Assembly: GCA_964247385.1 (NCBI GenBank) | Contig: CAXTUB010000016.1 | Coordinates: 7,973 to 71,972 of the forward strand | Origin: TMP-86 sp964247385 | GTDB taxonomy: Bacteria > Pseudomonadota > Gammaproteobacteria > Steroidobacterales > Steroidobacteraceae | DNA: 64,000 nucleotides | Direction of reading: 5' to 3' | Part shown: positions 44,135-51,906 of the stretch, one piece after another | Numbering within the stretch: position 1 is the stretch's first letter | Layout: each line of letters starts with the position of its first letter | Program-made: the position numbers and the translations under genes | The notes under the pieces: generated by a model | What the model was told of the DNA's origin: nothing | The model's database searches: none | Seen by the model: only the letters and a program-made list of their open reading frames with translations

Positions 44135-46303
44135 CTACCTTTGGGGCGTGAACGTATCGCGCACGAGCGATGCGCTGAGAAGTTGCGGCAGCACCTGCGA
44201 GCCGCGCGCGCCCGCTGCATTGTAGGCCACGTAGAGCGGCACGCCTGCACGGCCGAACTCGGCCAATGCGTTGGTGATCGCCGGGTCGCGGTTGGTCCAA
44301 TCCCCTTTGATGAGAGTGACCCCGGCGCGCTCGAATACTTGCTTGACTTGCGGGTCCGCGAACGCATTCCGCTCATTGATCAGGCACGTCAGGCACCAAG
44401 ACGCCGTGAAATTGACCAATACGGGCTTGCCGGCTGCGACCAGCGTGGCGAGCCGCGCAGGATCATAGTTTTGCCACTCGGAGTCGGCGCGTGACGGCGA
44501 TGACACCGCGCCGCCCATGCGGGCCGGCAGAGCGAGCGCCAGCACCGCACAAACGAGCGCCGCACCGAGCGCAACCGCGCGCAGGACACCGCGAGACGAA
44601 TGCGCGCGCTGCCATAACCATGCAACCAGCGCGATCAGCACCAGCCCTGCGAACACGGCGCCCAACCCTTCGGGCGAAGTCTGCTGGGCGAGCACCCAGA
44701 CGAGCCACGCCGCTGAGGCATACATGGGAAAAGCAAACAATTGCTTGAGCGTCTCCATCCAGGCGCCGGGTTTGGGCAGCATGCGGCGCAACACAGGCGC
44801 AAAAGACAGCGCCAGGAACGGCAGGGAAAGACCGGCGCCGAGCGCTACGAAAATCGATAGCGCCGCTAGCGGAGGCTGCGTCAGCGCGGCGCCGACGGCG
44901 GCTGCCATGAAAGGCGCGGTGCACGGCGTCGCGACGAGCGTCGTGAGAACTCCGGTAAAGAACGAGGCTCGCAAGCCTTCGCCACGCGCGAGCGAATCGC
45001 CGACGCCAGCCAGCGAAGAGCCGAGCTCGAATACGCCCGATAAATTGAGGCCGACGGCAAACAGCAAGTAAGCCATCATCGTAACGAACCACGGCGATTG
45101 CAATTGAAAGCCCCAGCCGAGCTGTTGGCCTCCGGAGCGCAAGGCAAGGAGCACGCCGGCCAATGTCAGCATCGAGGCGATGACTCCGGCGGCGAACACG
45201 ATGCCCTTTGCGCGCACCGCGGCAGGGCTTTTCTTCGCCTGCTCCACCAAGCTCATGGCCTTGATCGAAAGCACGGGAAACACGCAGGGCATGAGATTCA
45301 AAATCAGCCCGCCCGCCAACGCGAGCAACAACAAACTGGCCATCGAGGCACGTGCGGCCGCCTGGCCAGCCGGCTCGGCGGGCTTGGGTATATCCACCGT
45401 GGCTCGAGCGGTCGACTCGAGAGCTGATTTCACTTCCGATGCAGGCGCGAAGCGCGCACCGGCCGCGGCGACACCTGCGAGCGAAGCGGAGACATCGAAG
45501 GCGGTCGGCCGCGGCGCACCGGCCTTGTGAATCACGAGCACTCCAGCCAGCGTGACTCGCGGCGGCTGGTAGCCCGATCTGATCAATAGCTCGAACGATT
45601 GACCGCTGCGACGCAGGGTCTGCGGCGCAGCGTATTCAATTTGCCCTTCGCCGCTGCCAAAAAACTCCAGCTGCTCGACGTGCTGCAGCGCATCTCCCCA
45701 GGCATCTCCGAAGATCAGCGCGATGGAATTTCCACGGCTTTGTGCGCTCAACGGCCCCAATGCCTGCTCAGGCAAAGCGGCGCGTGCCGCGGCGAACAGC
45801 GGCGCCACGCTCGGATCGACCGATGCATCGCCCACGGGCAACTTCAACTCGAGGCGTGCACTTTCCGGGATGCACAGATCGGCGCACACCAGCCAATCGG
45901 CGTTCGCCACCAACGTGATCTCGCGGCCCTCGAGCTTGGCGGGCACGGCGATGTCGATCAGATGGAGCGCTTGTTTGTCGTATCCATAATTGACGAGCGG
46001 CGGAATGTCGAAGCGGTGCGGCGTGGTCCATTGGATGGGCTCTGCGGTGAAGCCTTGCGGAAGCTGCCATGCGATCTGCGTCGCGCGTCCCGAATCGCCG
46101 GGATTTTTCCAATAGGTGTGCCAACCGTCCCGGATATCGAGCTGCAGCGCCATGTGCAGAACTTGTCCGGGCTTCACACCGCGGCTCTCGCTCAACAAAC
46201 GCGCGCCGACGTTTTGCGTGCGCACGTAGTCGCTCGCCGCGGCGGCGGCCATGTCGCCACAGAGCAACGCGGCAAAAAGCAAAACGATGCGCATCGCCTG
46301 CAT
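44135..46303 (-). CDS. dsbD: Thiol:disulfide interchange protein DsbD (ScsB-like)
   Basis: This 722-residue protein moves electrons from cytoplasmic thioredoxin to periplasmic thiols. It has a signal sequence (residues 1-24), a periplasmic N-terminal domain with a cysteine pair (LVCADLCIPES), eight predicted helices between about residues 320 and 560 (MASLLLLALAGGLILNLMPC begins the redox core), and a C-terminal thioredoxin domain with NFTASWCLTCLIN. The ATG at 46303 starts MQAMRIVLLFAALL; upstream in-frame codons would precede the signal. It converges with the hypothetical gene. Confidence 0.93.
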   Translation of the reverse strand: MQAMRIVLLFAALLCGDMAAAAASDYVRTQNVGARLLSESRGVKPGQVLHMALQLDIRDGWHTYWKNPGDSGRATQIAWQLPQGFTAEPIQWTTPHRFDIPPLVNYGYDKQALHLIDIAVPAKLEGREITLVANADWLVCADLCIPESARLELKLPVGDASVDPSVAPLFAAARAALPEQALGPLSAQSRGNSIALIFGDAWGDALQHVEQLEFFGSGEGQIEYAAPQTLRRSGQSFELLIRSGYQPPRVTLAGVLVIHKAGAPRPTAFDVSASLAGVAAAGARFAPASEVKSALESTARATVDIPKPAEPAGQAAARASMASLLLLALAGGLILNLMPCVFPVLSIKAMSLVEQAKKSPAAVRAKGIVFAAGVIASMLTLAGVLLALRSGGQQLGWGFQLQSPWFVTMMAYLLFAVGLNLSGVFELGSSLAGVGDSLARGEGLRASFFTGVLTTLVATPCTAPFMAAAVGAALTQPPLAALSIFVALGAGLSLPFLALSFAPVLRRMLPKPGAWMETLKQLFAFPMYASAAWLVWVLAQQTSPEGLGAVFAGLVLIALVAWLWQRAHSSRGVLRAVALGAALVCAVLALALPARMGGAVSSPSRADSEWQNYDPARLATLVAAGKPVLVNFTASWCLTCLINERNAFADPQVKQVFERAGVTLIKGDWTNRDPAITNALAEFGRAGVPLYVAYNAAGARGSQVLPQLLSASLVRDTFTPQR

Positions 46304-46563
46304 TTTACGCACCTCGCGCTGCGGCGGCACCTTGCCGTCCATGCTCTGTGGCGCGCATCACAGGCTAGAGCGGCCATGTGCGTTTGCCGTACGAACCTGC
46401 TTCGGGGCGTGCGCTCGTTGCTGCAAGTACTCGCTGCGCTACAAGTTCACGCGGGCGATCGTCTTGCATTTGCGCCAGGTGCTCGCGGCATGCGCTAATG
46501 TATCTGCTCCATGCAAGATGACCATGTCTCCGCGAATCCGGCGTATCGAATTGTCTTGAGGCC

Positions 46564-47847
46564 GTGACCAGCGCGGCGACGCCCATGCCTCGGCGCGCTG
46601 CGCCCGCGAACGCATTGCGTTATCGCGATTTCCGGCTGTTCATCGCCGGCAAGCTATGCGCAACCCTGGCCGACCAAATGATCATCGTGGCCGTGGGATG
46701 GCAGGTCTATCAAATGACCGGGCGGCTGCTCGATCTCGGCTTGATCGGGTTGTCGCAGTTCTTGCCCTTCGTTGCGCTTGCGCTCTTCGCGGGACACGCG
46801 GCCGATCAGTTCGACCGGCGCAAGATCATCATTTTTTGCGGCATGGCTCAGGGTCTGGGCGCGGCCGCTCTCATCGTCGCGCTGTCGATGGGCGTCGATT
46901 CCGTCGTGCCGATCTTCGCAGCGCTGGGCTTTCTCGGAGTATCGCGCGCATTCCAGACGCCCGCCAATCAAGCGCTGTTGCCGAATCTCGTGCCATCCGC
47001 CGCTTTCGATAGCGCGGTCGCGGTGAATTCCTCTTCCTGGCAAATCGGCGCCGTGGCCGGCCCGAGCTTGGGAGGGCTCGTCTATGCGCTCGCAGAACAC
47101 GGAGTGGGCCACGGGCGAGGCGCGGTGGTGGTTTATTCTGCGGCGGTGATCCTGCTGATCGCCTCGACAGCGCTTGTCGCGCTGATTCGCACGCGTTTCA
47201 CCAAGCCCGAACGCACATCGTTTGCGGCGGCCGGTCTTCTCGAGGGCATCCGCTTCGTCTTCCATCGGAAGCCCGTGCTGGGCGCCATCTCGCTGGATCT
47301 ATTCGCGGTCTTGTTTGGCGGCGCCACGGCATTGCTACCCGCATTCACGCGCGATGTGCTGCATGCCGGGCCCAGTGTCTTTGGATTGCTTCGCGCCGCG
47401 CCCGCCGTGGGCGCCGCGATCACTGCTCTGGTGCTCGTGTTCCTGCCCATCCGCCGGCACGTGGGTCCTTGGATGTTCGGCGGCGTTGCGGTCTTCGGAA
47501 TGGCGACGCTCATCTATGCGTTGTCTCGCAATGCATGGCTCGCCGGCGCCGCACTCGTCGTGCTCGGAGCGGGTGACATGTTGAGCGTTTTCATCCGTCA
47601 CATTTTGGTGCAGCTCGAAACGCCCGATGCCATTCGCGGCCGGGTCAGCGCCGTGAATTCGGTTTTCATCGGAGCATCGAACGAGCTGGGCGAGTTCGAA
47701 TCCGGCTTGACCGCCGCCTGGCTCGGCCTCGTGCCGGCGCTGGTGGTCGGTGGCATTCTCACCTTGGCGGTGACGGTGCTTTGGGCGAAAGTGTGGTTCC
47801 CTATGTTGTGGAAAATGGATTCTTTCGACCAATATCGCTCTTCTTGA
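46564..47847 (+). CDS. MFS exporter of the EntS/MFS_3 type
   Basis: This 427-residue inner-membrane transporter has about twelve helices. The A-like loop GHAADQFDRRKIIIFCG after helix 2 and the overall MFS_3 layout match the EntS group (enterobactin or other small-molecule exporters); the substrate is unknown. Start is GTG 46564 or ATG 46585 (MPRRAAPANALRYRDFRLFI). It precedes the cation exporter by ten bases, so the two may share a transcript. Confidence 0.88.
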   Translation: MTSAATPMPRRAAPANALRYRDFRLFIAGKLCATLADQMIIVAVGWQVYQMTGRLLDLGLIGLSQFLPFVALALFAGHAADQFDRRKIIIFCGMAQGLGAAALIVALSMGVDSVVPIFAALGFLGVSRAFQTPANQALLPNLVPSAAFDSAVAVNSSSWQIGAVAGPSLGGLVYALAEHGVGHGRGAVVVYSAAVILLIASTALVALIRTRFTKPERTSFAAAGLLEGIRFVFHRKPVLGAISLDLFAVLFGGATALLPAFTRDVLHAGPSVFGLLRAAPAVGAAITALVLVFLPIRRHVGPWMFGGVAVFGMATLIYALSRNAWLAGAALVVLGAGDMLSVFIRHILVQLETPDAIRGRVSAVNSVFIGASNELGEFESGLTAAWLGLVPALVVGGILTLAVTVLWAKVWFPMLWKMDSFDQYRSS

Positions 47848-47857
47848 GAGCCCATTG

Positions 47858-48790
47858 ATGTCGCACCATCATCATCACGGCCGCCAGCCGCACGGACATT
47901 CGCACGGCACGCCGAGCGCCGACTCGCATGACGGCCGCAGTGTCGCCGCCGCCATTTTCCTGAACATTGCGTTCGTCGGTGTCGAGGCCAGCTACGGCTG
48001 GCACTCGGGCTCCATGGCGTTGATCGCCGATGCGGGGCACAACTTGTCCGATGTATTGGCGCTCCTTGCCGCTTGGGGCGCACTCATGCTGGCTCGACGG
48101 CCGTCCGGTGCGCGATTTACCTACGGGCTGGGGCGAGCCTCGGTTTTGGCGGCATTGGCAAACTCCGTGCTGCTCCTGGCTGCGTGCGGTGCGATCGCTT
48201 GGGAATCGCTGGGCCGGCTGCGCTCGGCGCCTGAAGTCCCGGGGGGCGTCGTCATGAGCGTCGCGGCCGCGGGCATTCTCGTCAATGGCCTATCGGCGCT
48301 GATGCTTTATCGCCATCGCACGCACGATCTCAACATGCGAGCGGCGTTCCTGCACATGCTCGCAGACCTGGCGGTATCCGTGGGGGTGCTGGCTGCGGGC
48401 GCCCTGATCGTGCTCACGGGCGCTGAGTGGATCGATCCGGCAGTGAGTCTGCTCGTGGTCGGCGTGGTTTTGCTGGGCAGCTGGTCGCTCCTGCGCGATT
48501 CGCTCCATTTGTCGCTGGACGGCGTGCCGGGGGGCATCGATTCCGCCGCCATCAAGCAATTTCTTTCGAAGCAGCAAGGAGTTGCGGATGTGCATGATCT
48601 GCACATCTGGGCCCTGAGCACGACCTCGGTGGCGCTCACGGCGCATCTGGTGGTGCCGGCGGGTGATCCGCGCGGCGCTTTGCTGCGAACGCTGCGTGGC
48701 TCGTTGCAGCGCGATTTTCGCATCGACCATGCCACGCTGCAGATCGAGAGCGGCGACTGCGAGCTTGCCTGCGAGATGCGCACGGCCTGA
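47858..48790 (+). CDS. Cation diffusion facilitator metal exporter
   Basis: This 310-residue CDF protein exports Zn2+, Co2+ or Cd2+. It starts with a His-rich metal-binding stretch (MSHHHHHGRQPHGHSHG). Six helices carry the family metal site: ADAGHNLSDVLALLAAW holds the HxxxD pair of helix 2, and MLADLAVSVGVLAAGALIV the second. A cytoplasmic C-terminal domain (ADVHDLHIWALSTTSVALTA) binds metals and dimerises. ATG at 47858. CzcD/ZitB-like. Confidence 0.93.
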   Translation: MSHHHHHGRQPHGHSHGTPSADSHDGRSVAAAIFLNIAFVGVEASYGWHSGSMALIADAGHNLSDVLALLAAWGALMLARRPSGARFTYGLGRASVLAALANSVLLLAACGAIAWESLGRLRSAPEVPGGVVMSVAAAGILVNGLSALMLYRHRTHDLNMRAAFLHMLADLAVSVGVLAAGALIVLTGAEWIDPAVSLLVVGVVLLGSWSLLRDSLHLSLDGVPGGIDSAAIKQFLSKQQGVADVHDLHIWALSTTSVALTAHLVVPAGDPRGALLRTLRGSLQRDFRIDHATLQIESGDCELACEMRTA

Positions 48791-48929
48791 CACCACCGCG
48801 TTTCACGGCGAGCGTCTCGCGGCTTGAGTCTCGCGGCGCACGGCCGGCTTTTCAAGTTTTATCCAGCGGAAATGATTTTGCCGCGCCGCGAGGGAACTCG
48901 CGCCGGTGCCGTATACTCGAAAAATCCTG

Positions 48930-48977
48930 CTAGGGGATCGCAACGCGCTTGGCGTAACCTGGGCAGAAATTCCCTAG
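48930..48977 (+). promoter_or_regulatory. Structured leader before the lipoprotein/kinase operon
   Basis: A TATACT -10-like hexamer lies at 48912-48917 with no clear -35. The leader then contains an inverted repeat, CTAGGGGA (48930-48937) with TTCCCTAG (48970-48977, one G-U pair), and an inner ACGC/GCGT hairpin. The right arm overlaps the strong ribosome site AGGAG (48976-48980), so folding could hide it. Function is inferred. Confidence 0.35.
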
Positions 48978-48987
48978 GAGAGACCCA

Positions 48988-49683
48988 ATGGCGAAGATGA
49001 AGGTCGTTATTTTGGGGGCATCGCTCGGCGTCATGGTGACGGCTGGAGGATGCATGCGAGCGCGTACCCAAGAGGTACGCGAAATGCCGACTTCGGTGAG
49101 CCGAACCGAAGGCATCGTCGTGCTGGCGAAGGCGCAAACCGACGGCCCGGGCACCGAGGCCAAATTTCTGGATTGCATCGGCGATAACCTGAAGGCAGGC
49201 GCGAATGGTTTCAAAGTGCATGACAACGAGGCGTTCGTCGATGCCATGTTTCCGTGGTTCGAGCCCAGCACCGAGCCGCTTCGCGCCGAGGGCGTAGCGG
49301 ACTTGCTGGCCCGCAAAGACGTTGCGCAAAGTCTTGAGCGCACAGGAGTGCGCTACATCGTTTGGCTCAATGGCGTAACCAAGAAAACCGATAGCGGCGG
49401 CAGTATCGCTTGCGGAGCTGCGCCCGGGGCGGCCGGTTGCATTGGCTTCGGTTGGTGGGAAAAGGAGTCGGATTATCAAGCGACGGTGTGGGATTTGAAG
49501 CAGTCGCGTTCTGCGGGCTCGGTGAGTACCGATGTCACCGGTACATCGGCGCTCGTGGGCGCCATCGTTCCTCTGCCTTTCATCGCGCGTGTGCAAGGCA
49601 CCGCGTGCGATCGGCTGTCCGCTCAATTGAAGACTTTCTTGCATGGTGAGCCTGCGGCACGCGCGGTGGCGCGCCGCAACTAG
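48988..49683 (+). CDS. Hypothetical lipoprotein, first gene of the kinase/VWA operon
   Basis: This 231-residue protein starts at ATG 48988 with AGGAG seven bases upstream. It has a lipoprotein signal ending in a lipobox (VMVTAGGC, residues 15-22). The mature region is mixed alpha/beta, with GIRY-like TGVRYIVWLNGVTKK, a glycine-rich CGAAPGAAGCIGFGWWEK loop bearing Cys residues, and a C-terminal amphipathic helix. I recognise no family. It heads a colinear gene set and overlaps the next gene by 41 bases. Confidence 0.8.
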   Translation: MAKMKVVILGASLGVMVTAGGCMRARTQEVREMPTSVSRTEGIVVLAKAQTDGPGTEAKFLDCIGDNLKAGANGFKVHDNEAFVDAMFPWFEPSTEPLRAEGVADLLARKDVAQSLERTGVRYIVWLNGVTKKTDSGGSIACGAAPGAAGCIGFGWWEKESDYQATVWDLKQSRSAGSVSTDVTGTSALVGAIVPLPFIARVQGTACDRLSAQLKTFLHGEPAARAVARRN

Positions 49684-50566
49684 TCTCGTGGCAGTTTTCC
49701 GGTTTCCATTGTTCGCCATGGGCGCGGGCCTCGTGCTCGCAGGCTGCGCGAGCACGAGCGGTGGGTCGGGCAGCTCGGCGCCATCGATTCCAAGCCCGAG
49801 CATGCCCAGTGGCTCGAGCTCGCCGAGCACGGGTTCGACTTCTTCGGGCGGCCCGAGCATGCCCAGCTCAAGCTCGCCGTCATCGGGCAGCGCGAATGCA
49901 CCGAGCGCGGGGCCGCCCTCATCGCGGGGGCCCAGCGCGCCGAGCACGGGTTCGGCAGGATCTCCAGCAAGCGCCGGCAGTCCGGGCGGTGCAGGCGCTG
50001 CCGCCGGCCAAGACAATTCTTCCGGTGCTGTTTCCGCAGGCGACATCCATGCATCCGCCGGCGGCGCGGGCCCCAGCGTCGCGCCGCCGCGCACTCCGGA
50101 GGAGCGTCAAGCCGAGGCCGATCGCCGCCTCGATGCATCGCTCGGCACCTTTGATGGTGATCTGCGACGCGAGCAGGCGCGCATTGCGCGCGAGCGCGAG
50201 GACCGGGCGGGGCGGGGCGCTACCGTGGGCAACGGTAGCAGCGGCGAAGGCAGCTCCGGCGGCGCCGGATCCAAACGTGATGGAAGCGGCCGTGGCGATC
50301 GCAACGGCCGCGGCGACGGAGATGTTCGTTCCGACTCGGAGGGCCGTTCTGGGCGGCGCGGCGGAGATATTCGCTCGGACCGAAGCTCCTCCGGCTCTGG
50401 CGTGGGCAAGGGGCCCAGCACGGCGCCGGCCGAGGCGGGCAGCGGCGAGAATGATGACTTGGTGGCACGGCAGCTGCGCGAAGCCGCGGAGAAAGAAACC
50501 GATCCGGAGCTGCGCGACAAGCTCTGGAAGGAATATCTCGACTACAAGAAAAGCGTGAAGCGTTGA
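49643..50566 (+). CDS. Ser/Gly/Pro-rich lipoprotein
   Basis: This 307-residue protein (ATG 49643) has a lipobox (LVLAGC, about residues 30-35) and then a long Ser/Gly/Pro-rich repeat-like linker (about residues 36-130, with SGSSSPSTGSTSSGG). An Arg/Glu/Asp-rich helical region (EERQAEADRRLDASLG) and a second Gly/Asp/Arg-rich low-complexity stretch follow. The end is a short helical tail (DPELRDKLWKEYLDYKKS). It is probably an envelope spacer or scaffold. A GTG at 49688 is an alternative start nearer the signal. Overlaps both neighbours slightly. Confidence 0.75.
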   Translation: MVSLRHARWRAATSLVAVFRFPLFAMGAGLVLAGCASTSGGSGSSAPSIPSPSMPSGSSSPSTGSTSSGGPSMPSSSSPSSGSANAPSAGPPSSRGPSAPSTGSAGSPASAGSPGGAGAAAGQDNSSGAVSAGDIHASAGGAGPSVAPPRTPEERQAEADRRLDASLGTFDGDLRREQARIAREREDRAGRGATVGNGSSGEGSSGGAGSKRDGSGRGDRNGRGDGDVRSDSEGRSGRRGGDIRSDRSSSGSGVGKGPSTAPAEAGSGENDDLVARQLREAAEKETDPELRDKLWKEYLDYKKSVKR

Positions 50567-51906
50567 TTCCGCGTTTCGCCAAGCTCATTTGCGCTGCTCC
50601 GCTGGCCGCAATGCTGGTCGCGAGCTGCGTCGTGCAGGATACGAAGCCGCAGCCTAAATTGACGGCTACGGCCGCGACCGCTCAGATCCCCGACTCCCAA
50701 CTCCTCGACGTGGGCATACGGCCGTTCGGCGCCGGCATTCCCAAGGAAATCGAAAACGATGCAGCGGCGCTCGAAAAAAAGCGGCTCTATCCGGAAGTCC
50801 GCAAGACCGAAGCGCGAATATTTGCAAACCAGCTGCGCGATACATTGACGGGGTCGGGTCAGTGGGGCGCGGTTCGGGTCGTTCCGGATGCGTTGCAATT
50901 CATCGATGTGATCGTGACGGGCGCCATCGTTGAGTCGGACGGCGCTCACTTGAAACTCGATATCACCGTGCGGGATTCCACCGGCCGCACGTGGCTATCC
51001 AAGCGGTATGCAGGCGATGCGGATTCGGCGTCTTATCGGGACGCCGCGGCGACGAAGGAGCGCGATCCGTTTGCCAACCTCTATGTAGCGATCGCCAATG
51101 ATCTCGTCGCGGCGCGGGACAAGCTCAAGGTCGCCGATCGCATCGCCATCCGTCGAACCACTGAGCTCAAGTTCGCGCGCGACCTGGCGCCCGATGCGTT
51201 TGCAGGCTATCTGCAAGATGGCAAGAACGGCGCGACCCGCGTGCAGCGGTTGCCTGCCGAAAACGATGCCATGCTGATGCGCGTTCGAAAGGTTCGCGAG
51301 CGGGATGCCGCGCTCATCGACACCGTGAGCGAACAATATGCGAGCTTTTCCGATCAAGTGGCCGATTCGTATGATGGCTGGCGGCGCGACAGCTACACCG
51401 AGGTTCTTGCCGAGGACAAGCTGAAGAGCCAAGCCCGAACTCGCACCATCTTGGGTGCGGCAGCGGTGCTCGGCGCCATTTTCGTGCCGCATAACTGTGG
51501 GTCCTATGGATGCGAGCGGGTCGAAAGCGCGGCGCGTGCCGCAGGTGCCATTGGCGGAGTCTATGCAGTGCTCTCGGGATTGAAGAAAAACGCCGAGGCG
51601 AAAAATCACACGGCAACGCTCAAGGAGCTTGCTGCTTCTCTGGATGCCGACGTCAAGCCGCAAGTGGTCGATGTGGAAGGGCGCTCCCTCAAATTGACTG
51701 GAAGCGCCGAGCAGCAATACGTCGAGTGGCGGCGCACCTTGCATGATATTTACCGCGGCGAAAGCGAGGGCGCAGCGGATCTCGACGCTGCGGCATCATC
51801 TCATTCGGTGACGCCGGCCCCGGTGGTTGCGCCTAGCGCCGCAGCATCACTGGATTCGAACGCCGCGGCTTCGGCGGCAGCGGCGCCGGCTGCTACGAAT
51901 CCATGA
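50563..51906 (+). CDS. Hypothetical lipoprotein of the kinase/VWA operon
   Basis: This 447-residue protein starts at TTG 50563, overlapping the previous stop by four bases. A lipobox (MLVASC) ends at about residue 22. The N-terminal mature part (LLDVGIRPFGAGIP, then QFIDVIVTGAIVESDGAHLK) recalls the CsgG/LpoB-like lipoprotein fold, but the link is weak. A hydrophobic stretch (TILGAAAVLGAIFVPHNCG) and an Ala-rich C-terminus follow. It is probably part of an envelope complex with its neighbours. Its stop overlaps the kinase ATG. Confidence 0.78.
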   Translation: MIPRFAKLICAAPLAAMLVASCVVQDTKPQPKLTATAATAQIPDSQLLDVGIRPFGAGIPKEIENDAAALEKKRLYPEVRKTEARIFANQLRDTLTGSGQWGAVRVVPDALQFIDVIVTGAIVESDGAHLKLDITVRDSTGRTWLSKRYAGDADSASYRDAAATKERDPFANLYVAIANDLVAARDKLKVADRIAIRRTTELKFARDLAPDAFAGYLQDGKNGATRVQRLPAENDAMLMRVRKVRERDAALIDTVSEQYASFSDQVADSYDGWRRDSYTEVLAEDKLKSQARTRTILGAAAVLGAIFVPHNCGSYGCERVESAARAAGAIGGVYAVLSGLKKNAEAKNHTATLKELAASLDADVKPQVVDVEGRSLKLTGSAEQQYVEWRRTLHDIYRGESEGAADLDAAASSHSVTPAPVVAPSAAASLDSNAAASAAAAPAATNP

